Source: Bdellovibrio reynosensis (GTDB taxonomy: Bacteria > Bdellovibrionota > Bdellovibrionia > Bdellovibrionales > Bdellovibrionaceae). Taken from it: a stretch of 64,000 bases of DNA. Below are positions 42,625-51,934 of this stretch, one piece after another (within the stretch, counting starts at the first letter, position 1; each line of letters opens with the position of its first letter). The translations under genes and the position numbers were made by a program. The notes under the pieces are model-generated. The model was not told the origin of the DNA and did no database searches. It worked only from the letters and a program-made list of their open reading frames with translations. The stretch is from positions 2,728,001-2,792,000 of the forward strand of contig NZ_CP093442.1 in assembly GCF_022814725.1 (NCBI RefSeq), given 5' to 3'.

Positions 42625-43488
42625 CTATTCGTAGGATTTTGGGTCTTCGATAACATCGATAAGCTTTTTGGAATATTCCTTCACATAAAATTGAGTGAAT
42701 GCAGCAGTATGATAGCCATAATTAATCGTCCAAAAGACTTTTGGTTCTGGAAGGTGGTTAAAAAGATCTTCGCCAAGATCATAGCGAATGACGGGATCCT
42801 TTTTACCGTGGATCACCACTTTGGGCATTGAACCAAGCTGTTTCAAATGATCCTTTGGCGCGTATTCATCTGAAAAAGCTAAGTATGAGAAGGGGATGAG
42901 AGGATACAAAAACCATCGCTGTTTTAAAACCGACCTTGCAGCAGCTTTGTAAGATGCAAATGAAGAATCTAAAACCAAAACCTCTGGGTGCTGACTTATT
43001 GGCGCATTAGACAGTGCCTTAAGCATCACAGCTCCGCCTAAACTTTGACCAACGAAAATTCTTTTCTGCTTAGGAAACTTTAAAGACACGTATTCAATGA
43101 TTTTTTTGGCATCCTCGGTGGTGCTTTCAGGCGTTGGTTTATACGGTGTACTTTGCCCATAACCGCGATAATCAAAAGTGACAAGATCATAACCTTCACT
43201 TAATACCCAATATAAGAATTGAAAGTGAGCAGTTAAATTCTGGGCATTACCGTGAAATTGGACAAAGACACCTTTGGATTTCTTAGCGGGTGTTTTCAAA
43301 ATCCATAGGTTCAGACTTTCTGACGGATTGACCTGCACCCGTTCTTCCTGGGGTTTAATCGGCATTGCCGAGGTATCAACGTAGACATCGCTAGTCGGCC
43401 AATACAGAAAGCTTGAACAGCCGGTTAAATTAATAGTGATAAATAAGAAAATTAATTTTAAATATTTCACGGTCTTTTTCTTGTACAT
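42625..43488 (-). CDS. Alpha/beta hydrolase lipoprotein
   Basis: A 287-residue serine hydrolase anchored as a lipoprotein: hydrophobic signal LKLIFLFITI followed by lipobox NLTGC. The nucleophile elbow is GQSLGGAVML (about 150-160), with oxyanion HGNAQNL near 80, catalytic Asp in DPVIRYDLG, and His in GYHTAAF. It resembles the YfhR/BAAT-like esterase group. The start (43488 or a GTG at 43455) lies inside the 3' end of the DUF4105 gene, an overlap of about 25-59 bp, so the two are coupled. The substrate is unknown. Confidence 0.87.
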   Translation of the reverse strand: MYKKKTVKYLKLIFLFITINLTGCSSFLYWPTSDVYVDTSAMPIKPQEERVQVNPSESLNLWILKTPAKKSKGVFVQFHGNAQNLTAHFQFLYWVLSEGYDLVTFDYRGYGQSTPYKPTPESTTEDAKKIIEYVSLKFPKQKRIFVGQSLGGAVMLKALSNAPISQHPEVLVLDSSFASYKAAARSVLKQRWFLYPLIPFSYLAFSDEYAPKDHLKQLGSMPKVVIHGKKDPVIRYDLGEDLFNHLPEPKVFWTINYGYHTAAFTQFYVKEYSKKLIDVIEDPKSYE

Positions 43489-45388
43489 ATCCGAAATCGA
43501 CATTCAGGTTTTTTTCAAAATGATATCGTACGTTAGCGCTTATAGAATATAAATTTTGAAATTCATTAATTTCATTAGGAAAGTATTTGCCTTCTAATAA
43601 CCATCCCCAGGATCTTTTAAACGGTATAGATTTAATAATTAAGCTAGGGCCAACCAGAGCTTGCAAAGCTCTATCGTAATCATTTGCATAGAGCCCATTG
43701 ACGTCGGCCATTAATGAAACGTCCAGTTTACTTAGGCCCGTAGTAAGTCCCACTCCTAAATTTAAATTCGTGGCAAGGCAACTGGAACACGTTTGATAAG
43801 GGCTTTCTTCCAAAGCTAATCTGACTTTCCAACTGATGTCGCGATCCCAGCGATTCCATAATGGTGATGACCTTATATCAAACGGAGAGAAATTAAGAAG
43901 TTTAAGATCTTCATTTTCGATAGCGCCTTGAATCTTAAAGATCTCGATGTGCGCTCTCTGTGGCGCCCCTTGTTGGTGATCTAAGTAATCATGAAATGCA
44001 AATCTATAGCCAAGTAAAAGGCTATGTTCATTATAATCATTAGATTTAGCCTCACTGTAACCAAGTTCCACACGACCACTTCCGTGGGATTTATCCGGAG
44101 AGTTTTCAGAAAGTGTTGTTTTTGGTGATAAATCATAGGTAGGTAGCTCTGCTCGTGCGATTAGCAAAGATCTTTTTACTTTAATATAGGGTTCTTCCCC
44201 TAAGATCACTTTTTTGCTATAGCGAAAGTCGTAATAGTCGATAGCAGCATCAAGAACTTTGGCGCGTTCAAGTTCTGATTTCGCGGTAAGTGCTTTTGGT
44301 AAGGAAAAGGAAGTCTGATCCTGCATTACTGCATTAGTCATTTCGTTAAACAGTTCTGAAACTAAATCCTGATCTTCAGAGTTTAAGGTTTCAATCTTTT
44401 CATAAAACTGAGTACGAATGGACTTTCTTAAGATGGGTTTTTGTAGCGCACCTTCTTGCGCTAACGCCGCTAATGTTTCTGAGGGAATGACCCACTTTCT
44501 AAGTCTTGATGTCAGGTTGTATCTAGGGGCTGCAGCTTCGACTAGTGCTACGATGTAATAGCCACAGTTTTCGGTTAAGAAATAATAGTCATAATGATTT
44601 GAACCTTGCTCCCAAAGCAGGTCTGTCATCTTTGAAACTTCAGCTGGCGTCAGATTAAGTTCATACTCCCACAGATCTCTAGAATCATAGTCATTGTATT
44701 CACGGACTTTGTAGTAATAGGGAATGGCAATGAAGTTCCCTGGAAAGGCCCCTGACATTCCTAAGACAGCATACAGGAAAGGATTTTCAGTCCATGGAGA
44801 AGCCCCGAAATTAATACCTTGATCTAATAGTTCTTTTTGCGTTTCAGAACCTAACTGCTTCTTTCCCATTCTTAAAAGGATATGACCGAAGGAGGACGAA
44901 GGATTTCCGAGGTAATAAGATGAAAAAACCAAGCTTGCGCGATCAGCTGAAATACGTTGCCGCCATGCTTGATAGTCTTTGCATCCACTGCGATCGAATT
45001 GAAATCCTAATTTTAACACTTCATTTAGATAGTTGGCGCGGGCTGGAAATCTGCAAACGAAGTTTTGGTCACTAAATGGGGGTTTTTCAGTGGTTAAAAG
45101 ATTTAAGCTTTCTTTTAATTCATCGATGGCAGAATTTTTGCCGCGCTTACTTACAAAAAATTTGGGTGAATCTGATCTTGATTGAACTGTCAAAGTCCAG
45201 TCTGTTTCGGTGTAGTAAATGATCGTGGTCCATTCTCGGGATTCAGCGATTTGCTTAAGATCAGATTCCGAAATAGATGCCGCATAAGTTAACTGCGAAA
45301 ACAGAACTGCAGAAATGAAAAAGAGCAGTCTTCCGTAAGACTGCTCTTTTATATAATTTGCTATCAATTTTAAAACTATGTTCCGCAC
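43430..45388 (-). CDS. DUF4105 outer-membrane/periplasmic protein
   Basis: A 652-residue exported protein typical of Bdellovibrio. The DUF4105 core has SSSFGHILLRMG (about 160-171), YNDYDSRDLWEYELNL and YYFLTENCGYYIVALVEAA (with a Cys/His-like active-site arrangement reminiscent of NlpC/P60-type folds). The last ~220 residues are beta-barrel-like. The 5' end is uncertain: the open frame reaches GTG 45388, inside the upstream DUF3015 gene, and a 13-bp terminator-like hairpin lies over residues 14-23. A TTG at 45367 could also start it. It is followed by the lipoprotein hydrolase with overlap. Confidence 0.85.
   Translation of the reverse strand: MRNIVLKLIANYIKEQSYGRLLFFISAVLFSQLTYAASISESDLKQIAESREWTTIIYYTETDWTLTVQSRSDSPKFFVSKRGKNSAIDELKESLNLLTTEKPPFSDQNFVCRFPARANYLNEVLKLGFQFDRSGCKDYQAWRQRISADRASLVFSSYYLGNPSSSFGHILLRMGKKQLGSETQKELLDQGINFGASPWTENPFLYAVLGMSGAFPGNFIAIPYYYKVREYNDYDSRDLWEYELNLTPAEVSKMTDLLWEQGSNHYDYYFLTENCGYYIVALVEAAAPRYNLTSRLRKWVIPSETLAALAQEGALQKPILRKSIRTQFYEKIETLNSEDQDLVSELFNEMTNAVMQDQTSFSLPKALTAKSELERAKVLDAAIDYYDFRYSKKVILGEEPYIKVKRSLLIARAELPTYDLSPKTTLSENSPDKSHGSGRVELGYSEAKSNDYNEHSLLLGYRFAFHDYLDHQQGAPQRAHIEIFKIQGAIENEDLKLLNFSPFDIRSSPLWNRWDRDISWKVRLALEESPYQTCSSCLATNLNLGVGLTTGLSKLDVSLMADVNGLYANDYDRALQALVGPSLIIKSIPFKRSWGWLLEGKYFPNEINEFQNLYSISANVRYHFEKNLNVDFGYVQEKDREIFKINFLIYHY
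45319..45348 (-). terminator. Terminator-like hairpin at the DUF3015/DUF4105 junction
   Basis: AAAGAGCAGTCTT, a 4-nt loop, AAGACTGCTCTTT: a perfect 13-bp stem, with TTTTTC after it on the minus strand. It lies 28 bp after the DUF3015 stop, inside the predicted DUF4105 coding start. Confidence 0.8.
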
Positions 45389-45822
45389 TTTGCAGCCGAA
45401 GCATTATTTTCAACAACCATCATCAAGCGAGATGTGATTTGCTGAGTATTTTCAGAATTAAAGATAGTTTTGTAGTGAGTTTTTACAACGCCACCGAAGG
45501 AACCTTTATCACAACCCATCATTTCAGAAAGGTTAGCTAAAGTTTCACCTTGGCCACGAGCTGCATCGTTCGACAAAGCAACTTTGTTTGTATCAATGAA
45601 ATTTTCAATTTGCGCTTGTCTTGAAGAATCAATGCAATTTGAAGTACCTGATGTGATACCGAATGTTTGTGTGCCAGAAGATCCGTTAGTTGTTGATGCA
45701 AGGATTTGATTGTCAGTACCGAAGATTTGGTTACCCAATCCGCAGCCTGCAGGACCAACTTCGCCTTGTGCAGCAAATACGCTAGTAGAGATAAGAGATA
45801 GAAGTAAGATTAATGTTTTCAT
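45376..45822 (-). CDS. DUF3015-family secreted protein (copy 1)
   Basis: A 148-residue exported protein: signal peptide MKTLILLLSLISTSVFA, then the DUF3015 signatures AGCGLGNQIFG and QTFGITSGTSNC, then AARGQGETLANLSEMMGC. Four Cys are conserved with its neighbour, likely two disulfides. The function of the family is not known. It is the second of a tandem pair; the copies share the motif order but differ clearly in sequence. The last codons are followed by a terminator-like hairpin. Confidence 0.92.
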   Translation of the reverse strand: MKTLILLLSLISTSVFAAQGEVGPAGCGLGNQIFGTDNQILASTTNGSSGTQTFGITSGTSNCIDSSRQAQIENFIDTNKVALSNDAARGQGETLANLSEMMGCDKGSFGGVVKTHYKTIFNSENTQQITSRLMMVVENNASAAKCGT

Positions 45823-45839
45823 TATTTTTATTCCTTAAA

Positions 45840-46343
45840 TTAACCAGCTACTGAGCAGTTTTTTGCAAGCTCAGAGTCGTTTTTAATAGTTGATAAAATT
45901 TTAGATGATTGAGTGTAACCATTGTCAGAAGTGAAAATTTCTTTGTAGTTTGCTTTCACTTTAGAAGAGAACAATTCAGCATCTTGGCAGTTGTAGATCA
46001 CGGCAAGATCAACCAATGTTTCGCCTTCACCGCGAGCTGCATCTTTTGCTACAACTTCTTGGTTTGCTTCAAGGTAAACTGCTGCTGTTTGACCCATTTT
46101 TGGGATATCACAGTTAGAAGTTCCTGAAGTGATTCCGAACGTTTGGATGCCGTAGATACCGTTGGTAGTTGCTGCAGGGACTTGAATCATACCAGGTTTA
46201 GCACCGAAGATAACTGAACCTAATCCACAACCAGCCACGCCGTAACCAGTGCCGGAATATTGATCATGCAATGATGCCTTTTTTCCTTGAGCATTTGAAA
46301 CTGACGCTAGAAGAATAGCGACAGCAAAAACTAATTTTTTCAT
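45840..46343 (-). CDS. DUF3015-family secreted protein (copy 2)
   Basis: A 167-residue paralog of the next gene, 17 bp apart. Signal peptide MKKLVFAVAILLASVSNA, then YGVAGCGLGSVIFG, IQTFGITSGTSNC, AARGEGETLVDLAVIYNC and a C-terminal NCSVAG. The Cys positions match those of copy 1. AAGGAG precedes the start. It is the first gene of the minus-strand envelope block that continues through DUF4105 and the lipoprotein hydrolase. Confidence 0.92.
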   Translation of the reverse strand: MKKLVFAVAILLASVSNAQGKKASLHDQYSGTGYGVAGCGLGSVIFGAKPGMIQVPAATTNGIYGIQTFGITSGTSNCDIPKMGQTAAVYLEANQEVVAKDAARGEGETLVDLAVIYNCQDAELFSSKVKANYKEIFTSDNGYTQSSKILSTIKNDSELAKNCSVAG

Positions 46344-46579
46344 TTAAAACAACTCCTTGTGTTTTGCTTTTGTAAATCTCAACATATTTAGTTTGGGTTG
46401 GCAAAATAAAGATTGTTAATACAGACATCTAGAAGTCGGGCTGGGCATGAACAAATAAGTAGGCCAGTTTTTGACTATATCAAAAATTAGGATTTTCACA
46501 AAAGCGGGTTTTTGTGATTGATGGCATTGCAATTGCTGAGCTTATCCTTAAATGAAAGAATTGTTGGTAGAGTTATAGA

Positions 46580-46785
46580 ATGCAAAAGATTCAATCAATG
46601 TGACCTTAGATGGTTGTTGCGATCATCAAGTGGGAATAGCTGATGAAGAATTACACCAATACGCTGCTAACAATATAGCACAAGCCGATGCGCTTATCTT
46701 TGGCAGGATCATCTATGAAATGATGGAATCAGCGTGGAGACCTGTAGGTCAAACGGGAGTAAGACCAGAATGGATGGTCAATAGG
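46580..46785 (+). pseudogene. Truncated and frameshifted DHFR-like (RibD_C) gene
   Basis: The 46600-46785 frame (TLDGCCDHQVGIADEELHQYAANN...FGRIIYEMMESAWRPVGQTGVRPEWM) closely matches residues 12-67 of the DHFR-like gene at 41457. Its ATG (46580, MQK) is in another frame and stops after a few codons, and the homology ends at 46779 before a terminator, so about two thirds of the gene is missing. It is a relic of a duplication. The other bases between 46344 and 46579 hold the DUF3015 promoter region and nothing else I can name. Confidence 0.8.
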
Positions 46786-46791
46786 TTGCTC

Positions 46792-46821
46792 AAAAGCCAA
46801 TCTTATTGGATTGGCTTTTTT
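46792..46821. terminator. Bidirectional terminator
   Basis: AAAAGCCAATC, TTATTG, GATTGGCTTTTTT. It ends the Cys-rich protein gene on the minus strand and caps the pseudogene on the plus strand. Confidence 0.9.
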
Positions 46822-46839
46822 GAACTTCCTAGAACTTTT

Positions 46840-47181
46840 TTATTGAGGGCCCATACCATTATTGCAGATATAGCTGTTGTGGCCCCAAACGCAGTCAGGT
46901 TGGCGTTCTTTGCAAGCTGTACCGCAGTGATAGAATCCGTGTCTCCATCCGCCCCAGCAGTATTTCTTCAAAGCTACGTATCCACTTGGGCAACCTTTGC
47001 CTTTTGAATCACAGGTATCGGCTTTTCCGTTTGTAGGTTGCGGAGCATCTTCATCACAGCTGCCATTCAATTGCTGAATAGTCGTTTTGCCGTCAAGACC
47101 TAGAACCGCAATACCCTCATAAGCTAAAGCAGCCGAAGATAAAGTCATTAGAACCAATAAAGTTGAAAAGAATTTTTTCAT
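46840..47181 (-). CDS. Small secreted Cys-rich protein
   Basis: A 113-residue exported protein: GAGAGG before ATG 47181 and signal peptide MKKFFSTLLVLMTLSSAALA. The mature chain of about 90 residues contains nine Cys (NGSC, DTCDSKGKGC, YC, HCGTAC, DC, IC), so it is probably disulfide-rich and stable outside the cytoplasm. The WGGWRHGFYHCGTAC region is notable. I do not recognise the family. An odd number of Cys suggests one free thiol. Confidence 0.75.
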   Translation of the reverse strand: MKKFFSTLLVLMTLSSAALAYEGIAVLGLDGKTTIQQLNGSCDEDAPQPTNGKADTCDSKGKGCPSGYVALKKYCWGGWRHGFYHCGTACKERQPDCVWGHNSYICNNGMGPQ

Positions 47182-47307
47182 TATGAACCTCTCGATATTT
47201 GAGAATATATAAAGTAACAGGTTCATAAGTCATACTTACAAAAGATGAATTGAAACGGACATGGGTAAGAACTTATTCCGCGAAAATTCACGAATCGAGG
47301 TAAATAG

Positions 47308-49050
47308 TCAAGGAGTGAGTTCTTCAGCGAAAATCTTTTCGGTCACTCGCCAGAATTTGTCCTGCTTACGGGCGATGATGTAGCTTGGGGCGCGGAAGAG
47401 CTTTTGGAATCTGATGACTTGCTGAGGAGAGATTAAATCCACCGCAAGTTCTGGCTGTCTTAAATGCGAACGAAGGAAGTTGATATTGAATTTTTTAATA
47501 GCCGACGAGTTATTAAAGAAGTGCACTTCGCTTAAGTAGTTCGATTCAAGATCGTAATAACGAATTTCTAAGAATGGATTCGAATTTTTATCTTTGCGTT
47601 CTTCAAAGGTAATACGATCCGGAGTCATGACGTGGGCATTCTTCGACAGCTTAGCCTGTTTTAACTTGGCTTCAGCATCGATAAGCACGGCTTCGCACTT
47701 TTCGCATTCTTTTGCGGTGATATCATTTTCAGAACTGCAGCTATGACAAAGTTTAAATCTGAAGCGAAAGCCACAGGGAATGATTTCAAAAGTATTTGGA
47801 TCTTGCGAAGCCCCCTTGCACTTACGGCCGAAGTGTTCAAAGACGTTTCCGTCATCATCCGCGTAACCCCAGAAATCGTTTTCAAACGAACATTTTGGAC
47901 AAGTGACTTTTACAGGACTTGTGTCCTTGGCGGGTCTTTTATCGCTAATTTCAGGTGCATAAATATCAAGACCGACACCTGTATAATCTAGAACATAACA
48001 GTCTTTTTTATCTTCAGATAAACGAAGACCACGGCCGACAATCTGTTGATAAAGACTGTTCGATTCCGTAGGGCGAAGAATCGCAATTACATCGACGTGT
48101 GGGGCGTCAAACCCCGTCGTCAAAACAGAAACATTCACCAGATATTTGAATTTGCGATTTTTAAAATCCTTGATGATTGCTTCGCGCTCTTTAATATCAG
48201 TATCACCAAGCACAACACGCGATTGATCCGCTGGCAAATAAGTCATGATTTCTTCAGCATGCTTAATCGTGCTACTAAAGATCATGACCCCTTTGCGATC
48301 ATAGCGTTCAGTAATATCGATAATATTATTTATAATCAGCGGGGTAAGACGCTTCTGACTATGTAAAACCTCTTCGACTTCCGCCGTCGTGTAGGCACGA
48401 TCTTTTCCTAATAGATCTGAAAAGTCGTAGCAAGTAACCGGAATATCCACTTTCACAGGGATAGTCAGGTATCCATGCCTAATCATATAGGTTAGTGGAA
48501 GTTCATAGACACACTGTTTGAAAAATCTTTTCTGTTCAGTCTTTAGTTCCCCACCTTGATTGAATTCATAAATCCAACCCACACCCAGGCGATAAGGTGT
48601 TGCCGTTAATCCCAAGATACAAAGACCGGGATTGCGATCTTGAAGCTTTTTTATAACTTCTTGATATTGGGTTGCACCTTCTTCAGCGACGCGGTGACAT
48701 TCATCGATGACTAACAAAGAAAAATTGTCGAAAAAATCATCTGATGCGCGGGCGACTGATTGTACGCTGCCGAAGATCGCTTTTTGTGTACGCTCCTTTT
48801 TTCCCAAACTTGCAGAAAAGATTCCGGCTTCTAGTCCGTAGCTTTTATATTTTTCATAGTTCTGTTCAACCAACTCTTTAACGTGGGCTAAAACCAGAAT
48901 GCGGCCTTTTGCAATTCGCGCAAGTTCTGCGATAACAAGACTTTTCCCGGCGCCCGTAGGTAAAACTACGACGGCAGGTTCCCGTTTTTTTTGAAAATAC
49001 CGAATGGTATTTTGCACGGCTTGTTGTTGATAATCGCGTAACTTGTACAT
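47308..49050 (-). CDS. SF2 DEAD/DEAH helicase with C-terminal Cys clusters
   Basis: A 580-residue superfamily 2 ATPase of the COG1061 type. Motif I is LPTGAGKSL (about 31-39), motif II VIDECHR (about 117-123), motif III GLTATPYR, and motif VI QQIVGRGLRL (about 335-345). After the helicase core come two Cys clusters (CPKCSFENDF; CHSCSSENDITAKECEKC), likely zinc fingers for nucleic acid, and a C-terminal domain of ~110 residues. It lies 54 bp downstream of the UdgX gene on the same strand, so it is probably in one DNA-repair operon. Confidence 0.9.
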   Translation of the reverse strand: MYKLRDYQQQAVQNTIRYFQKKREPAVVVLPTGAGKSLVIAELARIAKGRILVLAHVKELVEQNYEKYKSYGLEAGIFSASLGKKERTQKAIFGSVQSVARASDDFFDNFSLLVIDECHRVAEEGATQYQEVIKKLQDRNPGLCILGLTATPYRLGVGWIYEFNQGGELKTEQKRFFKQCVYELPLTYMIRHGYLTIPVKVDIPVTCYDFSDLLGKDRAYTTAEVEEVLHSQKRLTPLIINNIIDITERYDRKGVMIFSSTIKHAEEIMTYLPADQSRVVLGDTDIKEREAIIKDFKNRKFKYLVNVSVLTTGFDAPHVDVIAILRPTESNSLYQQIVGRGLRLSEDKKDCYVLDYTGVGLDIYAPEISDKRPAKDTSPVKVTCPKCSFENDFWGYADDDGNVFEHFGRKCKGASQDPNTFEIIPCGFRFRFKLCHSCSSENDITAKECEKCEAVLIDAEAKLKQAKLSKNAHVMTPDRITFEERKDKNSNPFLEIRYYDLESNYLSEVHFFNNSSAIKKFNINFLRSHLRQPELAVDLISPQQVIRFQKLFRAPSYIIARKQDKFWRVTEKIFAEELTP

Positions 49051-49104
49051 GGAGCCTACAATAATTGATTAGTCAGAGTAAGCAAGCCACGAAACGCTGC
49101 ATAC

Positions 49105-50496
49105 TCATAGATTTAACTTCTTTAAAGTTGCTAGTTCGAATGCTTTTCTTAAATCAGAAATTAGATTCTGCATACGTTCTAATTTTTCTTCTTCGCTCAT
49201 CGCGCGTAAAATCGCCGAGGGGTGCCAAGTGATTGTCAGAGCTTCAGCAAAAGCACTTTTCGTATTTATTCTTTCCCGTTCACTTTGCACCTGCACCAAG
49301 CGCCCATAAAGAGCCGTTCCGGCTGTCACACCTAAAGCGATTATCACTTTTGGTTTTACTAAGGCAATCTCTGCTTCTAGCCAAGGTTTGCAAGCGTGCA
49401 TTTCAGTGCCGCCAGGTTTTTTATGGATTCGCGCCTTTCCCTCAGGGGATTCACCCGCAGTCCACTTAAAATGTTTTACAGCGTTAGTGACATAAACTTT
49501 TTCGCGAATGATGCCGGCTTTTTCCAAGGCTTCAGCCAAAACTTTTCCGGCAGGACCGACAAAGGCTTTCCCGGATAAATCTTCTTCGTCCCCAGGTTGT
49601 TCACCAACAATCATTAAGTCAGCTTCAAGACTTCCTTCACCAAAGACGGTTTGGGTAGCTTTACTAGCAAGGGGACAAGCGCTGCATTTCGCAGCAGCAT
49701 CTTTAAGATCCTGCCAAGAGTAAGATGTCGGCACTTGCGCCAAATATTTCGGGGCTTCTGCCATATCTTGTAAGCGCTTTGGTGTATCGCGAATAAGATC
49801 TTTAATGATTTCAGCTTCTGGCAGACTGCTCCAGTATTTGGGCGACATCTCTGCTTTCATCGCTTTGATTTTCAGCCTAGCAGGATTAAAGATGGACTTA
49901 TAATAAGTTTTCCAAACCTCATCAAAGGGATCTTCGTGTTCAAATTCTTCTTGGGGCATGCCTTTAGAAAAACTTAATTCTTCTAAATTCCAGTGCGCTG
50001 AACCATCAGGAGTAAAAATCGACCAAGGCTTATCACCAAATCTTCGCGCAAAAAACGGCGCCGCCATTTTAATAATTAAATGTTCCGGTTTATGCCAGGC
50101 TACGTAGGCTTCTTCGCCATCAATGAAGGTTTTTTTAAATCGCACGAAGGCATGCATTTTATGAATGTCACGGCGAACTGATTTTGCAAGAAGCTGAGCT
50201 TTGCGAACATCGTCATCGACAAGAATATTGAGCAGTTGTGGATTTTCGACATTCAATCGATATAGCAGGCGGTATAAAAGAAGCCAGCGGTCATCATCCC
50301 GGGCACACGATACGGCCTGGGCTAATTCTAAAAATTCTTTCGGAACTTTGGGTGCAGTGACGGGAGTTTTCTTTGCACTTTCAAAGACAAAACCAAGTTC
50401 GCTTCCCCAGGATGTATCCTGCGGCAGAGTTCCCTGCACAAGATATTCTCGAGCCTTGCTTCGCCAGCCTTCAAAATCAAGGGAATCTAAACTCAT
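49105..50496 (-). CDS. udgX: UdgX-type uracil-DNA-binding protein fused to DUF4130
   Basis: A 463-residue fusion. The N-terminal ~240 residues are DUF4130-like (LLYRLLYRLNVENPQLL...; the TIGR03915 type). The C-terminal part is a family 4-like UDG: CSACPL (C271, C274), GEQPGDEEDLSGKAFVGPAG, and the UdgX-specific R-loop ARIHKKPGG with H358, which in UdgX forms a covalent bond with uracil-DNA. The final SAILRA and TWHPSA complete the active site. The start overlaps the stop of the radical SAM gene by 4 bp, so the two proteins are co-produced. Confidence 0.93.
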   Translation of the reverse strand: MSLDSLDFEGWRSKAREYLVQGTLPQDTSWGSELGFVFESAKKTPVTAPKVPKEFLELAQAVSCARDDDRWLLLYRLLYRLNVENPQLLNILVDDDVRKAQLLAKSVRRDIHKMHAFVRFKKTFIDGEEAYVAWHKPEHLIIKMAAPFFARRFGDKPWSIFTPDGSAHWNLEELSFSKGMPQEEFEHEDPFDEVWKTYYKSIFNPARLKIKAMKAEMSPKYWSSLPEAEIIKDLIRDTPKRLQDMAEAPKYLAQVPTSYSWQDLKDAAAKCSACPLASKATQTVFGEGSLEADLMIVGEQPGDEEDLSGKAFVGPAGKVLAEALEKAGIIREKVYVTNAVKHFKWTAGESPEGKARIHKKPGGTEMHACKPWLEAEIALVKPKVIIALGVTAGTALYGRLVQVQSERERINTKSAFAEALTITWHPSAILRAMSEEEKLERMQNLISDLRKAFELATLKKLNL

Positions 50497-51764
50497 AACT
50501 CCCCAGTTTTAGCAGTGGTCGCCAAATCAAAAAGTGAAAGTTGAGTATGCTCAGGGACGATGGAGCTTTTTAAATTTGCCGAATCTAAAAGTAAGACATC
50601 GGGGTTATGATCTGAAGTAACGACAAAATATTTCGCGCGTTTTAAAGACACGTTTAATTTAGTTAAATCAGTTAAAGATATTTTTCGGTGGGGCCGCATC
50701 TGTAAAATGCGCTCGACATTGCGAACACCAAAGCCAGGAACTCTTAATAATTCCTCCCGACTAGCTGTATTTACATCGACTGGAAAGAAAGCCCGGTTTC
50801 TTAAGGCCCAAGCAGTCTTTGGATCCATGTCTAAGGCAAGATTTGGTGAACTATCATCAACAATTTCAGAAGCATCAAATTTATAAAATCTTAATAGCCA
50901 GTCAGCTTGATAAAGGCGATTTTCGCGAATCAACGGAGGTTGCTCACGGGGAAGTAGAACATCGGCGTGGGGAATCGGACTGTAAGCAGAATAGTAAACT
51001 CGGCGCAGTCCATACTTTTTATAAAGGCTTTGCGACGAAGAAAGAATCAAAGCATCAGAGCTGGGTGTAGCCCCAACGATCATTTGCGTCGTCTGTCCTG
51101 CAGGAGCAAACTTCGGCGCTTTAAAAGTTTTCTTTTGTTCTTCTTTTGATTCCGCCACTTTATCGGCAATTTGATTCATCGAAGTGGTCGCTGAATCAAT
51201 GGTCTTTGCTGGAGCTAATAGATCCAAATCAGGTTGAACAGGCATTTCAATATTTGCACTGACTCTGTCTGCCCATAGACCTGCTTCTTCAATTAATTCT
51301 TGCGATGAGCCAGCGACAACTTTTAGATGGATGTAGCCTTGAAACTTATGAACTTGGCGTAGGGTCTTTGCCACCTGAATAAGTTTTTCCATGGTGGCAT
51401 CAGAACTTTCCATGATGCCCGAGCTTAAGAAAAGTCCTTCGATATAATTTCTACGATAAAATTCTAAAGTAAGTGTGACAACTTCTTCCGGCGAAAAGCG
51501 CGCGCGTTTGACATCACTTGAAACTCGGTTGATGCAATACTTGCAATCAAATATGCAGAAGTTGGTCATTAGGATTTTTAAAAGACTGATACAGCGACCA
51601 TCAGGAGCGTAGCTGTGGCAGATACCCATTCCTTCAACATTTCCCATCCCTTTCGGATCACGTTTTCGTTGTGATCCGCTGCTTGAACAAGAGGCATCGT
51701 ACTTAGCGGCATCTGCTAAGATAGAAAGCTTGTTTTTTAGGGAGTTCCAGTCGGGAAGGCTCAT
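50493..51764 (-). CDS. Putative DNA modification/repair radical SAM protein (TIGR03916 type)
   Basis: A 423-residue radical SAM enzyme. The 4Fe-4S motif is CIFDCKYC (about 93-100; C-x3-C-x2-C). The barrel continues with LFLSSGIMESSDATMEK and GYIHLKVVAGSS. The last ~130 residues hold a helix-hairpin-helix (DVNTASREELLRVPGFGVRNVERIL), which suggests DNA binding. This family is known to occur next to the UDG-DUF4130 fusion, as here, but its reaction is unknown. It is the first gene of the block. Confidence 0.93.
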   Translation of the reverse strand: MSLPDWNSLKNKLSILADAAKYDASCSSSGSQRKRDPKGMGNVEGMGICHSYAPDGRCISLLKILMTNFCIFDCKYCINRVSSDVKRARFSPEEVVTLTLEFYRRNYIEGLFLSSGIMESSDATMEKLIQVAKTLRQVHKFQGYIHLKVVAGSSQELIEEAGLWADRVSANIEMPVQPDLDLLAPAKTIDSATTSMNQIADKVAESKEEQKKTFKAPKFAPAGQTTQMIVGATPSSDALILSSSQSLYKKYGLRRVYYSAYSPIPHADVLLPREQPPLIRENRLYQADWLLRFYKFDASEIVDDSSPNLALDMDPKTAWALRNRAFFPVDVNTASREELLRVPGFGVRNVERILQMRPHRKISLTDLTKLNVSLKRAKYFVVTSDHNPDVLLLDSANLKSSIVPEHTQLSLFDLATTAKTGEL

Positions 51765-51934
51765 TAATTTACATATTACTTACATATCCTTTTTTCGCAA
51801 GAAAAAGCTCTGAATGCGAGTAAAACCATGAAACTTCCTGGCCTAAACGCAACTATTGAGTTCCCAAGGTTTATGCGAAAGGCCAGGCGCTCGGCCTGAT
51901 TGCTTTCATTCCCGAATTAGAATGAGATGAATGC

